Positions 1-10,983 of a DNA stretch of 64,000 bases are shown here, piece by piece. Origin of the DNA: Roridomyces roridus (lineage: Eukaryota > Basidiomycota > Agaricomycetes > Agaricales > Mycenaceae); contig JARKIF010000036.1 of NCBI GenBank assembly GCA_029378245.1, positions 186,001 through 250,000 of the forward strand. The letters run 5' to 3'. The notes beneath the pieces were generated by a model. That model was not told the origin of the DNA. It saw only the letters and a list, made by a program, of their open reading frames with translations, and searched no databases. The position numbers and the translations under genes are program-made. The first letter of the stretch is position 1, and every line of letters begins with the position of its first letter.

Positions 1-112
1 ATCACACGCCAGCTTGACAGCTCAAACCGTCACACGCCTTGATCACCGTTTTTCGACGCACACTCGACGCCTCTCGATCTAAACCTAGGATCACCATCCC
101 CACATTGTTATC

Positions 113-3100
113 ATGTCCGAATCATCGACATCCGCCTACCGCATCCAGCATCTCCTTGGGGAGGAGAACTACGCTACATGGGCTGTGAAAATGACCGACA
201 TTCTCACTGATCAGAATCTGATCGAATATGTCACCGGTACCATTCCACGCCCCGTCCACACCTTTAACGCCAGTGGAGAAATTGTTGATCCACAGAGCGC
301 GAAGGCGAAGGAAATTCTTGATTGGGATCGTAAGGACCGACAGGCCCTCTCCCAGATCCGTCTTCGTGTTTCCGACGATCCGTTGGTGTACATTACTGAC
401 GCCACATCGTCATTCACAGCCTGGACCACCCTTGCCGACACCTATCAGCCGAAAGGTGTGATCGCCATCGTCCTTCTCCGTCGGCAACTCTCACGCCTCC
501 ACTGCGAGGAAGGTGGGAACGTTGAAGAGCACATTCGAGCTCTCAAAAATCTACGCACCAAGTTGGCCGCCCAGGGCGCCAAATTATCGGAGGAGGAATA
601 CTCCATCACCCTTCTCACGTCACTGCCGGATTCCTGGGACACTTTTACCTCAGGCATCGACACGGCATCGTTGACGGACTCCACCAAACTCGTGGCTCGT
701 ATTCTCGAGCAGGACCGCCGGCGACGAGCCAAACCCTCATCCGACGAGGTAGCGCTCCCGGCACACGGCAAGAAATTCGGCAAGCCCGCCAAATTCAACG
801 CCAAAGTCACATGCTATGGCTGCGGCAGAATTGGGCACATGGTTTCGGATTGCCGCGACGTGAAAGCTGGGAGAACATTCACACAGTCCCAGAAGGAGCA
901 GAACACGCGCCAATCAAAGGAGCGTTATGCCAATAAGAATCACGCACACATCGCGGAACCAATCCCTAGCCCCGAATCATCGGATTTTGCTTTTATGGCA
1001 CGGGACTCCACCGCACCCGCTCTGTCCCCTGACGCCTGGCTCGCCGATTCCGGCGCCACATCTCACATCATCAAGAAGCGGGAATTATTCACCACTTACG
1101 CGCACAGTGACCGAACCATCACTGGTTTCGGCAGTGTGAAATGCGACGGCACCGGCTCCGCTGTCATTGCCTCTCATGTCAAGAGTTCGGCATACAACAT
1201 CACACTCAATAATTCCCTTCATGTCCCCAGCTCGCCATACAACCTCTTGTCCATCAGCCGCATTGCCGATGCTGGCTTTCTGATCCAATTTGACGGTGAT
1301 TACATGCACATATTCACCAAGGGATCCAGTCGACGCGAAATCATGCGTGGCAGAAAGATCGGTAACCTCTACTTACTCCAGATCACTCAACCTGCCAACC
1401 GCATCACGGCCGCCGCCGCCGCCATGCCCGCTGTTCCATCAGTCCCATCACCCGTTCCGACTGCACCCGCCGTTTCCACTGTACCAACCTTTGCCGCCGT
1501 TGCTCCCGCACACTCATGGGACAAATGGCATCGTATTTTTGGCCATATCTCGCCGGCATCCATCCGGATGTTGAAGAACAACAACATGGTCAATGGGATG
1601 AGGGTTGATCCCACCAGCACACCCTCAGCACAGTGCGTGGCATGCATCAAAGCCAAGTCACACGTCACTCCGTTTCCAGCCGAGGCTGAACGGACATATT
1701 CTGACATCGGTGACAACACTTTCACAGATGTTTGGGGACCATCGCGCGTCACCGGCATCTCGGGCGAGCGCTATTACATCAGCTTCACGGACGCAAAGAC
1801 ACGCCGCACTATCCTCTACTTCATGAAGAAGCGCACGGAGGTCATAGACAAAATGCAGCACTACAACGCGTACATTTCCACGCAAACCGGCAAACGTGTC
1901 AAAGCTTTTCATTGTGACAACGCCAAGGAATACATTTCTAAGGCAGTTCGCGACTATCTCGGCTCCCGCGGCATCCGTCTTGAGCTCACGGCACCTTACT
2001 CACCTCAGCAGAACGGTGTTGCCGAGCGGCTCAATCGCACGCTTATCGAGCATGCTCGTGCTATGCTCGCCGCACACAGCTTACCCCTTTCCCTCTGGCC
2101 CGAAGCCGTTGCCTATGCCACTTACCTGAAAAATAGGTCACCCTCGCGCGCTCTTGGTGATAAGATTACACCGGACGAGGCCTATACAGGAAAGAAGCCT
2201 AACGTCAGTGCTCTAGAGGAATTCGGCAATCCCTGCGAAGTCTTGCAGCAGGATGGCAAGAACGGTAAAGTCTTTGTTAAGACTAAATCTTGCAAATTTG
2301 TTGGACTTTCCGACGAATCCGGTGCTTGGCGTTACTACAACCCACATATGCACAAGGTACTTACCTCACGGAACATCACTTTCATCCGGGAACCTGTCAC
2401 ATCTGACACAGCTCCGCCTCCGCTCAAGGGGGAGAGTTTATTGGATTCCACGTCAAAATCCACTCCGGTTGAGCCTGAGGCTACGCAAACGACGCCAACA
2501 GCCGCCCCCATCACTCCACCGTCTCCCGTTGCTCCCACTCCGAGCACTCTGACACCTGTCCCATCCGTTCCCACATCACCGGCCACCGCACCCCGCCCGA
2601 AGGCACCACGCGACATCAGCAGTGCCATCTCGGAGGACAACATCATCCTTGGCCCACGCACTCGGAAGTACGCTAAGCCCGACAGTGCACTACTCGGCTT
2701 TGCGCTGCCTGCCGTAAATTCCGATCCCATCTCCAATGATCCACTCACAGTTGACGAGGCTAAGTCACGGCCCGACTGGCTTGAGTGGAAGAAAGCGATG
2801 GATGAGGAAATGGATCAGCTCCGTAACCTCAATACATTTTCCCCAGCACCTTTACCCCATGATCGTACCGCCATTCCCTGTAAATGGGTTTTCCGTGTTA
2901 AGCGCGATGAGAACGGCTCTATCACACGCTACAAGGCCCGTCTCGTTGCTAAAGGATTTTCTCAGATCCCCGGCATCGACTTTGATGAAACTTTTGCACC
3001 CGTCGTTCGCATGGAAACCATCCGTCTACTTCTCGCTCTCGCCGCCCGTTACAACCTTGACATACATGTGGTTGACGTTATCGGTGCTTACCTCAATGGC

Positions 3101-4279
3101 AAGCTCGACGAGGAGATTTACATGCAACAACCCGAGTTATATCAGGACGGCACAACTCTTGCACTACGACTCAACCAGGCTATTTATGGTCTTAAGCAGT
3201 CCGGCCGTGTCTGGAACATCGAGCTCAATTCATCATTCCTCTCCCGCGGATACTCACGCCTTCTATCCGACCAGTGCGTTTACATCAAACGTAGCGGCAC
3301 CGACATCACGATCATAGCCGTTCATGTTGATGACATGACCATCCTTGCATCATCGCCCGCGCTCATCGTTGCCGCGGAATCCGAACTTGAGCAGATGTTC
3401 AATATCAAGAAACTCGGTGATATTCGCCAACTTTTGGGAATGGAGATCACTCGAGACACTGATGGTTCTATCTTTGTGAGCCAGTCACAGTACATCACCA
3501 AGATTCTCGAGCGATTCCAGATGCAGAACTCCAACCCCTCCACCACACCGATGGATCCCCACGTGAAACTCACCAAGACGCCAGACTCGGAGTCTCACCC
3601 TGAGATCAAACGTGTCTATCAGCACATGGTTGGATCACTCATGTACGCCGCCATTTCCACACGGCCCGACATCTCCTTTGCCGTTCAGACTCTCTCCCAG
3701 TTCAGTCTGAATCCTGGCCCCGCTCACCTCACCGCCGTCAAACGAGTTTTCCGCTACCTTCGCGGCACTGTCAATCTCGGTATCAAATACACGTCGGATC
3801 AGCACTCCACCATCGAGTTATTCTCTGATGCCGACTGGGCTAACTCGCCCGACGACCGCCGATCTGTCACCGGCTACCTCTCAACCCTTGCAGGGGGAGT
3901 TGTGACTTGGAACTCAAAGAAGCAACCAACCACGGCGCTATCGAGCATGGAGGCAGAGTACATGGCTCTTGCATCAGCCACCCGCGAAGCTCTCTGGCTT
4001 CGTAGTATGCTCTCTGAGCTCGGCTACGCACCCCATCTTCCCACTCACATCTCTGTTGACAATCACGGCACTATCTCCTTCGCGCAGAACTCTGGTTTCC
4101 ACGCCCGCTCCAAACATATTGACGTTCGGCACCACTTCATTCGGGAGAACCTCACTTCTAACGAAGTATCAGTTTCCTACTGCCCTACCTCGGAGAACAC
4201 CGCGGACTTGTTTACCAAAGCACTTGACAAGTCCAAGCACGAGTATTTCGTCTCTCGACTTGGAATGACTCGCGCTTGA
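113..4279 (+). CDS. Copia-type Gag-Pol polyprotein, intact
   Basis: A single 1,388-residue frame. In order it shows a Gag region of the UBN2/DUF4219 type (about 10-200), a CCHC zinc knuckle (CYGCGRIGHMVSDC, 234-247), an aspartic protease site (WLADSGATSH, about 309), a GAG-pre-integrase segment, an integrase core with its zinc-binding and D,D-35-E-type region (FHCDNAKEY ... QQNGVAERLNR), a reverse transcriptase (YKARLVAKGFSQ, VDVIGAYLNGK, YGLKQSGRVW, and the active site HVDDM), and a C-terminal RNase H (DADWANSPDDRRS ... SSMEAEYMAL). The order protease-integrase-RT-RNase H is diagnostic of Ty1/copia and excludes gypsy. No stop or frameshift is seen, so the element may be autonomous. The ATG at 113 is the first one and is followed by a typical copia Gag start. 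Confidence 0.97.
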   Translation: MSESSTSAYRIQHLLGEENYATWAVKMTDILTDQNLIEYVTGTIPRPVHTFNASGEIVDPQSAKAKEILDWDRKDRQALSQIRLRVSDDPLVYITDATSSFTAWTTLADTYQPKGVIAIVLLRRQLSRLHCEEGGNVEEHIRALKNLRTKLAAQGAKLSEEEYSITLLTSLPDSWDTFTSGIDTASLTDSTKLVARILEQDRRRRAKPSSDEVALPAHGKKFGKPAKFNAKVTCYGCGRIGHMVSDCRDVKAGRTFTQSQKEQNTRQSKERYANKNHAHIAEPIPSPESSDFAFMARDSTAPALSPDAWLADSGATSHIIKKRELFTTYAHSDRTITGFGSVKCDGTGSAVIASHVKSSAYNITLNNSLHVPSSPYNLLSISRIADAGFLIQFDGDYMHIFTKGSSRREIMRGRKIGNLYLLQITQPANRITAAAAAMPAVPSVPSPVPTAPAVSTVPTFAAVAPAHSWDKWHRIFGHISPASIRMLKNNNMVNGMRVDPTSTPSAQCVACIKAKSHVTPFPAEAERTYSDIGDNTFTDVWGPSRVTGISGERYYISFTDAKTRRTILYFMKKRTEVIDKMQHYNAYISTQTGKRVKAFHCDNAKEYISKAVRDYLGSRGIRLELTAPYSPQQNGVAERLNRTLIEHARAMLAAHSLPLSLWPEAVAYATYLKNRSPSRALGDKITPDEAYTGKKPNVSALEEFGNPCEVLQQDGKNGKVFVKTKSCKFVGLSDESGAWRYYNPHMHKVLTSRNITFIREPVTSDTAPPPLKGESLLDSTSKSTPVEPEATQTTPTAAPITPPSPVAPTPSTLTPVPSVPTSPATAPRPKAPRDISSAISEDNIILGPRTRKYAKPDSALLGFALPAVNSDPISNDPLTVDEAKSRPDWLEWKKAMDEEMDQLRNLNTFSPAPLPHDRTAIPCKWVFRVKRDENGSITRYKARLVAKGFSQIPGIDFDETFAPVVRMETIRLLLALAARYNLDIHVVDVIGAYLNGKLDEEIYMQQPELYQDGTTLALRLNQAIYGLKQSGRVWNIELNSSFLSRGYSRLLSDQCVYIKRSGTDITIIAVHVDDMTILASSPALIVAAESELEQMFNIKKLGDIRQLLGMEITRDTDGSIFVSQSQYITKILERFQMQNSNPSTTPMDPHVKLTKTPDSESHPEIKRVYQHMVGSLMYAAISTRPDISFAVQTLSQFSLNPGPAHLTAVKRVFRYLRGTVNLGIKYTSDQHSTIELFSDADWANSPDDRRSVTGYLSTLAGGVVTWNSKKQPTTALSSMEAEYMALASATREALWLRSMLSELGYAPHLPTHISVDNHGTISFAQNSGFHARSKHIDVRHHFIRENLTSNEVSVSYCPTSENTADLFTKALDKSKHEYFVSRLGMTRA

Positions 4280-4286
4280 GGGGGAG

Positions 4287-4464
4287 TGTTGTAATTATAA
4301 TTATTTCCCCGAGATTCTACCCGATTCTATTTACTCAGCTATTGCTAATTCTCTCTTCACTGTAGTAGAATCTTCTAGATATTATCCGTAGTATATAAGC
4401 CCGTAGTTCAACCACTGAATGCATTATTCTTCTCTTGTTCACACTCATCGAACATCATCCAACA
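4287..4464 (+). repeat. 3' LTR of the copia element (178 bp)
   Basis: The block begins TGTTG and ends CAACA, a 5-bp inverted terminal repeat of the canonical TG...CA type. It follows a polypurine tract. A TATATAAG motif at about 4392 fits an LTR promoter. 178 bp is short, as is common for fungal copia LTRs. Confidence 0.9.
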
Positions 4465-4720
4465 ATAGCGTACACTCTCCCTGCTTCGCGAGGAGGGGAG
4501 TCACAGCCGCACCAGCGAGCTTGGCGCAGACGCCCCCACCGCAGGCCGCTCGCAGCTTGGCCAGCACCTCGGGGTGGTTCTGACCAAATCGACGGGGATT
4601 CAGATGGATAGCGCGGTTGTTGCGCTCGAGCCAGAGCTCGCGACCGTATACGGATGGCGTTGAGACGGAGAAGAATGCGAACGCCAGGAACGCGAGGTGA
4701 ATGAGGGAGAGCATCGTCAA
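4465..4720 (-). pseudogene. Small secreted cysteine-containing protein, cut by the copia insertion
   Basis: Starting at 4720 the minus strand encodes MTMLSLIHLAFLAFAFFSV, a good secretion signal, then about 65 residues rich in basic residues with three cysteines (AACGGGVCAKLAG and QGECT). The reading frame runs straight into the LTR at 4464 and would stop at 4445 inside it, so the native C-terminus is lost; it should lie upstream of the retroelement, outside the window. I do not recognise the family; effector-like small secreted protein is an inference from size, signal and cysteines. A TTTTAAG motif about 75 bases upstream may serve as promoter. Confidence 0.65.
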
Positions 4721-5714
4721 GATGGGCCGTTGAAAAGAGAGAGGAAGGAAGAGAAGGGGCGGTGAGAGGAAGGAAGGGCACCGGGCCAGTCAGGCTTAAA
4801 AGAAGAATGGAGAACAATAGGCCTTGTGGCACGTCCTTTATAACTTTTCGGGGATCCGATTGGCATCACTCATTGTACTCCAAACGCCGTTGGTGCCAAG
4901 GCGTCATTGTTCTCCGGTTTGTTCGAAACCTTGACTATTGTTTCAATGACAAGTTTCATACTTTGGGTGGACGCAGTGTCTCCCCGGTCTCGCCGAGCGG
5001 TCACCGCCCGTCTGATGTGAAGTCAGATGAAGTGATTGACGAATCAGATGGTGGATTCGTATTTATTGGCTGAACAGCGAATGGGAAAAAACACATCTGG
5101 GTGCATATAATTGCCACTATCTCGTCTATCTGAATCGCGCGGTGCATTTGGGTTGCTGTAGTGCAGAAGGTATCAGTCGTCACTCAGATCCTGCGCCGTA
5201 TGAGTGGACTTACTGAGTGTCAAAGAAGGCGGTAGAACAGATGATCCAGCTGCGGCCCGGGCACGTAAACGTGGCTGGATGCGGGCGACGAAAGCGACGA
5301 GGAAATGGCAGAAAGGAAGCAAGATGTGCTGACCAATCACGGAGTGCGGGATTGATGTGATGCAACTGATCCGCTACTTTGCTTCCGCACGGTACTTATC
5401 TTCAAGTCCGTTGTACTCAAGTCGTATATTCACAGTGTAGAAGGCAAATCATTCGTGGTTGGAACGCTCCAAAAAAATCCTCTTGGGAATCAGTGGAAAT
5501 GGAAGATCAGCGTTGATGCGATGATCCGTGGCGCCGAACAACCGAAGGCCCACGTCTGCGTGACGAAATTGAATCTTAATTAATCGCTATGCCGGCGAAG
5601 GTGGATACTCAGATTCGGGCTGTACTTAAACTCACCAAACCACTGGCCAGTGGCGCAATTTGGCGACCGCTATCTAACTCAGTTACTCGGGGACGGCTCT
5701 GGGATTTCCGCCCT
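4721..5714. other. Intergenic, no gene seen
   Basis: About 1 kb with only short overlapping frames on both strands and no coding pattern I can support. It contains the likely promoter of the truncated secreted gene on its left side. Confidence 0.5.
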
Positions 5715-7279
5715 TTGGATGTTTTGCTGGTCTTCCCGACCAGGAGTACCCGGCTCGCTGCGGTGATCTCGCTCGGCTCGCTAGAACGTGCACGGCCTTC
5801 GTGGACCCCGCCTTGAATTGCCTCTGGAGCTTTCAGGGCACCCCGCTTCATCTGCTCCGCACGAGCCAAGCGATCTGTGGGATATCATGGAGTTTCTTAG
5901 GGATGAAGCCAATGCCGCAGATTCGAGAGAGGAGAGTAAAATACTGGAAATAGTGAGTGACATTCCCCTTGTTTGGACTGGCTGACATCTTCTCCCAGAG
6001 TCTCCGGTGCATCGTGAAGGCCTCTGACTGGGATCGGTTCACGTTCTATGCTCGTCCCGTCAGATCCTTCAAGGACGGCCACGTCAGCAGGGAGAGATCA
6101 GTCGTCTATGACATCCTTGCGACCACATTTCAGCACGGTACCATCTTCCCCCGACTCGAGATCCTCGATTGGTTCTCTATCGATCTCGCAGTTTTTCACC
6201 ATGTCTACCTATTCTTGTCCCCAGGGATCACGAGCTTCCACATCAACTTCGACTTCGCTCCTAATTCCCCGATATTCGCAATACTCCCAGGCAAATTGCC
6301 CCGCTTGAAACACATTAGCATCTGCGGCTTCAGCGGCTTCATCCCCAATTCGACCATTTCCCAATTCATCTGCGTATTACGCGATCTCGAAACCCTCGTA
6401 ATCGGTGCGCGCAACCTGGATTTGCAGGCGTTCGAGCATCTATCTCGCCTGCCACGGCTTCGTTATCTTCTGCTGATGTCTACCGAGGTGCCACCTCTCT
6501 CCCCGCGCCCCACAGATGTGCCTTCCTTTCGCGCGCTCAGGGTCTTTGAATGCGAGTCCGTCGCGGCTGCGCCAATGTTCCTCCAGCGAACGGGAAGGTC
6601 GTTGGTCGAGTTCCGTATTTTTGTGCGCTGCCGGGGTACATGCCCTACGAAACGGAACTTGGAAGAACTCTACGCTGCGCTCGGATCCAGTTGCACCCAC
6701 ACGCTGCTTGAGAAGATTACGGTGCAAAGCCCCCCGAATGCACAGCCCATAAATCCAGCCCAGCTAGAACTCTACGTGGTATCGGGCGATGACCTGAGGA
6801 AGCTTTTCTGCTTCCGGAACCTCGTCCATGTGTCGCTCGAACATATTGTCGCCGTGGACATGGACGACGCGGTAGCCGTGGACATGGCTCGTGCGTGGCC
6901 GTGCATCGAAGTGCTGGCGTCCCTCTGTGACACTACCCACCGCATCACGCCCCGGATGACGCTTGAAGGTGTCTCCGCGTTTGCGCAACACTGTCCCTTG
7001 CTCCGCCGTCTTTCCATCCTATTCGATGCCACCGTTGTCCCCAAATCCAAACTCCCGTCGGGCGGAACAAAGCAGCCCCGGGTGACTCGATTCTCCCAGG
7101 ATAGACTCACATTGCTCAACGTCACGTATTCGTCGATCGGGACGAAGAAACAGGAGTGGCGGCGCGTGGCCGAATTTCTCCGCTTGATATTCCCCAAATT
7201 AGATGAGGTCAGGGCCGCTGATGCCCAGGCGTTGGCGATGCGCAAGGCTTGGAAAGAGGTTTCCGATGAACTTCTCTGA
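5715..7279 (+). pseudogene. F-box/LRR-type protein with frameshifted F-box
   Basis: The main exon (5999-7279) gives about 427 residues of an agaric-type F-box/leucine-rich protein: SLRCIVKASDWDRF, then degenerate LRR units (FPRLEILDWFSI, LPRLKHISICGF, LRDLETLVIGARNL), ending in the characteristic AQALAMRKAWKEVSDELL. A 46-nt intron (GTGAGT...CCCAG, 5953-5998) joins it in frame to ILEI. Upstream, the F-box itself is readable only in another frame (GDLARLARTCTAFVDPALN, about 5768-5825). One base appears missing between CTGCTCCGCAC and GAGCCAAGCG (about 5855-5865), so F-box and LRRs cannot be joined. No convincing ATG precedes the F-box. Such proteins are substrate adaptors of SCF ubiquitin ligases. 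A sequencing error would be the alternative to real decay. Confidence 0.6.
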
Positions 7280-8125
7280 AGTATTGCGCGGTATTCAGAG
7301 TCCCTCTCGTGCGTCTGTGGTTCCTTCTTGCCTTTGTCTCAAGTTGATACTCTCCCTTCAGTTCATTTCTCTCTTGTCCACCGTTCTTGTTGTCCTCAAT
7401 GCAATTCTTCATTGCTGTTAACGTCGCCGCCCATGACCGGTGTTCTAGTGTATATCCCTTGCTATCTACTCTGCAGTTGTGTGTTGTGTGATGTTTTTTT
7501 GTCAAACTGTTCTGCGTGGGGATTATGATGAGACCCCGATGTGAGTGTGAGGCCTCGTCCAGCAAATACAAGCGAAATTGCAGAAGCAGGAGGTCTCTCT
7601 CCGTAGATTGTAAATTCGTACATATCGTGTCGTGAGATCGTTGTTTCACCATACTACTGTGTCGCCAGTGCTTTCTGCAATTTCTTCCTCTCCGAACGAC
7701 TGAGAGTACTCAGTTCCAACCTCCACGGAGATGAACTCAATCTGGCTGTGCGTCCAGAATCTATCATTCGACAGGTGTAGCGCCGCATTCTGTCCATGAG
7801 TACCGCCTATTTACAATATATTCCGACGCTGTCCGCAGTCCTTCTCTGCAGCATATCGACTACACTGGGTCCAGCTCAGGTTCGACTCCTGCACCCGCCA
7901 ATCCATTGCTTCGAGAATGGTTTTTCTCCGGGATGTACATATGTGTTTGAGAAAATGCGTCAATCCTTTACATATACCACTCATTCCACTGGCAGTAGGA
8001 ATTTCTTCAAGCCATCAGCGGTACATCCAGCTCTGCCATCAATGCGGCATTTCAAAAGCGCTCGAACAAATTATATACCTACAATATGAATATGCCACAT
8101 CGTCACAAAGAAAGGAATGTACATG
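7280..8125. other. Intergenic, between convergent genes
   Basis: The 3' flanks of two convergent genes. Short frames only. A B-box-like stretch (GGTTCGACTCC at about 7879) lacks a partner A box or tRNA fold. Confidence 0.4.
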
Positions 8126-9699
8126 TCAACAAGGGCCCACCGACGTCGCCCGCCTCTGTGGATGCTGCGCTTGCTCATGCGGCCCGGCTGTCCGAGGCCT
8201 CTCCAACCTCCTCGGCGTGCGATCCAACCAATTGATAGGCGGCAACGCAGGTAAATCGCCCATCGGCGCAGGTACGGGTATGGGATGCATCATCCTGGGA
8301 ACGCGCCCCAGAACGCGTGAATCGTCGGCCGTAGCGGGGCGCCGCAGTGTCGGTGTCTGCGGTGATTGATCATGAGGAGTTTGAGGTTGATCATAAGCAT
8401 CAGGTTGTTGGGATAGCCTTGGTGGTGATTTGGCACCAAGAGCTTGACGGGGGAGGGGAGCGGATTTGAGTGGGATAGCATGGAGGTGTGGCGGCCTTGT
8501 CACTCCCCCTGCCGGAGGACGATGCGGCCATAATGAGGACGCGGGACTGCTGATTCCCGAACCAGGCAGAACAGCGCCGGGAGTTGGCGGCCATGGGAGA
8601 TCTTCGGTGGACGATGAACCGGAGGAAGATGAAATCGAAGTGGCGTTTGAATGCATCAGTGTGGATATCGACGACATTGAACGGAGGGGTGTGGGTGCCG
8701 AGAATGCGTATATAGTCGAGCAAGAGGCGCGTCGCGATGTGGCCATTGAGACCGGGAGAGAAGCAGCTGGCGGCGTTGACGTTGCAGATGAAAGTGCAGG
8801 TGGAGTGGCTCGGTTACGACGTGGATCGCGTATATTTGGATTCGCCGCAGTAGGACCCATGACATCCGTGACGATACGAGCAAAGTCGCCTGTGGGCACG
8901 CTCATCTGATGGAGCGGGTCCACGAACATACTCTCCTCGCGCGGTGGGGGCCAGACCTCCTCGCGGAACGCAGAACCGACATCGGAGGTTCGGGGTGGGA
9001 ACAGGAATGGAGGAGGTACGCTGGGTGGCTGTTGTTGCTTGCGTGACGGCGCAAGACTGGGACGGTATGAGCTGGGCAGTGCAGGGACGCGACTGCCACG
9101 TAGGGACTCGAACCCCTCGTCATCGAGCATCCCCATTCCACCGGCGCCTTTCCCTTTCCGCTCCTCTCTGACCAACGATTCTGTCATCTCCCGACGCCGT
9201 TGGCGATTCCGCCTCTGAAAGAATATGGCAGCGAAAACGGCGAGCACCAAGAGTATCGCGCCTCCTGTTGTGGCTGCTACCAGGGCGCTTTGGTGTGCAG
9301 AAAATGAGCTCGGCGGATTGACCAAGCTGGTAGGGATCTGGCCATGGTTGTTAGATCGAAACATCCGGGGAGGGTCACGACATACGGGCATAGTCGAGGA
9401 AGACGTTGGAGGAGTTGGAGGTAATGGCTCGACAGCACAAATGGGCGGCTCGGTAGGCAGAAAGGTAACACTGGTGGTTGTCGCAGTGGGTATCGCAAAT
9501 TCCACAGCCTCGAAGACGTCGTAAAAGGCGATACCAGAACCTCCGAGGGCCTATCCCAAGCGCCAGCTGTCAGAATTCCAAACCACAGAAGAAAAATCTA
9601 AACACGCACTGGTTCTTGCGCTTGTAACGCTTGCCCCCAAAGTCTCAAGTGCCCGTCGTCCAAGTCCAAGTCCGATGTCAGTCTTGGTCGCGAAGGCAT
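8126..9699 (-). CDS. Single-pass membrane protein with basic, Ser/Pro-rich cytoplasmic tail
   Basis: Three exons on the minus strand. Exon 1 (9610-9699) starts MPSRPRLTSD; intron 1 is 9551-9609 (GTGCGT...GGATAG). Exon 2 begins with ALGGSGIAFYDVFEAV and a Thr/Pro-rich stretch. Intron 2 is 9338-9385, 48 nt, GTATGT...CCAG with a CTAAC branch site; because it is divisible by three it can be read through without a stop. Exon 3 contains one strong transmembrane helix (LVAATTGGAILLVLAVFAAIFF), followed at once by RRNRQRRR, which sets a cytoplasmic tail of about 360 residues rich in Ser, Pro and Arg. The layout of a Ser/Thr-rich ectodomain, one helix and a disordered tail is very common among agaricomycete surface proteins of unknown role. 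Function is not known. Confidence 0.7.
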
Positions 9700-9818
9700 T
9701 TATGCTGGGCTGGGGCGTGAAACAGCCGTAGGTCCGCGTCCTGAGGGAGATGGTGAGGTGATGGAAGACACGCTGCCAGATGCCAGCGAGCTCGTACGAT
9801 ACTAATAAGGTTAAGCTG

Positions 9819-9828
9819 CCTATATAAC
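9819..9828 (-). promoter_or_regulatory. TATA-box-like element of the membrane-protein gene
   Basis: A TATATAGG motif on the minus strand, about 120 bases before the ATG at 9699. It is the best TATA candidate in this intergenic region. Confidence 0.35.
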
Positions 9829-10167
9829 GCCCCCCGTGTTACGCCCCTCTGTGGATTGTCGTCAGTGCAATATATCATCTGCGTGCGTATACCAGAAAAT
9901 CAAAATATCCAGGCACGACCGTCATCAAGACGTTATACCGATTACATAAAACTGAACATGGCTGTGGGCGAGGTGACTCGAGAAACACGTGTCGCATGGG
10001 TTCCGCGTTCAACGAGCACAAGACTGAGTATGCACGAGAACTGTGGATTGATCGCCATCCGGGAAAAGGAAGGTCTGAGGGCGAAGTGCGGTTACCGGGA
10101 GCAATACAATCTTCCTTATGCAGAGTAAATTGCGTCGTCCATGAAAGGTAAAATTCTTCGCCCTCTG

Positions 10168-10625
10168 TCAATGAAGAGGAGGACGGGTACCATAAAAGAT
10201 GCTTGGCCCTACCAACCACTGGTCCGGGAGATCTATCAAATCGACCTCAACACAGTCGCCCTTGCGAATGGCCCAGAAATACGCAGCCTCGGCCTACATC
10301 AAGATTAAATGTAATGATTTACGAGACCCGGTATATGAGAAGCTAAACAGGGACGAACCGTGTCCTTCTCAGAGCTCTTGCTCTGAATGATCCTCACAAC
10401 TGCATTGAAAATGGGGGTATTGTCCATAGGTGCCTGGAGGTTGCCGTTGGTCCCAAGAATCATCGTACCCTCGACGAGGCCTGTTTGTTTCTGTAGAAAA
10501 GCGCTGACGCTGTAAGGCCGGTCGATGAAATGGATCACGCTTCGAAAAGTGAAGGTAAGATCAGCGACGGATCGTCAGAGGGATATGATATGATGCTGCC
10601 CTGAGGTGAAAGTTCAAGAACGCCG
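10168..10625 (-). pseudogene. Unknown gene, 3' part with a probable frameshift
   Basis: Two exons join cleanly across a 65-nt intron (10294-10358, GTTCGT...GATGTAG): RPYSVSAFLQKQTGLVEG ... RIIQSKSSEKDT followed by AEAAYFWAIRKGDCVEVDL and a stop at 10168. Upstream the frame (SDDPSLILPSLFEA) is one base out of step with VIHFIDRPYS at about 10540, so a single-base loss is likely. No start codon is found. I do not recognise the family. It lies just downstream of the MYND gene on the same strand. Confidence 0.4.
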
Positions 10626-10983
10626 GATCAGGAGCTCGAGCCTTGACCTCAGAAAGCCCTTCCTCCGATTGCCGCTCCGATTGACCTAATCCAAACAACC
10701 GATCCGCATGCCCGCCCCAGCGCGCACGCAGAAGAAACCGCTCGCCGGTGCGCGTAGATGGTTTTGGAGCACTGCGCTTTTGTATACGCCTTGCACGGAG
10801 GTTTGACACGTTGCATCGGATTCGACCAATTCGTGAAGTTCGGGTTGGACCAATTCGAGAACTTGAATCCAAAATCCGGGGCGTCAGGCGAAGAATATGG
10901 GAGCGGGAGAAGTATTTTGGCGATTGGGGAGGAGGGGAGGGTGGGGTCCACGCGGATGTGGGGATCTTGTGCTTTTTAGCGGT

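Larger units (their letters stand above)
1..4464 (+). mobile_element. Ty1/copia LTR retrotransposon, 5' LTR outside window
   Basis: Residues of the window from base 1 hold the untranslated leader, one uninterrupted gag-pol reading frame, a purine-rich tract (GAGGGGGAG) directly before the 3' LTR, and the 3' LTR itself. The 5' LTR must lie upstream, because the LTR end sequence is not found in bases 1-112. The intact frame, with every catalytic motif present, suggests recent insertion. The five bases after the LTR (ATAGC, 4465-4469) are the expected right target-site copy; the left copy is not visible. The element sits within a minus-strand secreted-protein gene. Confidence 0.95.

Noticed and set aside
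7860..7900. GGTTCGACTCC, tRNA B-box match
   Set aside because: No A box at proper distance and no cloverleaf.
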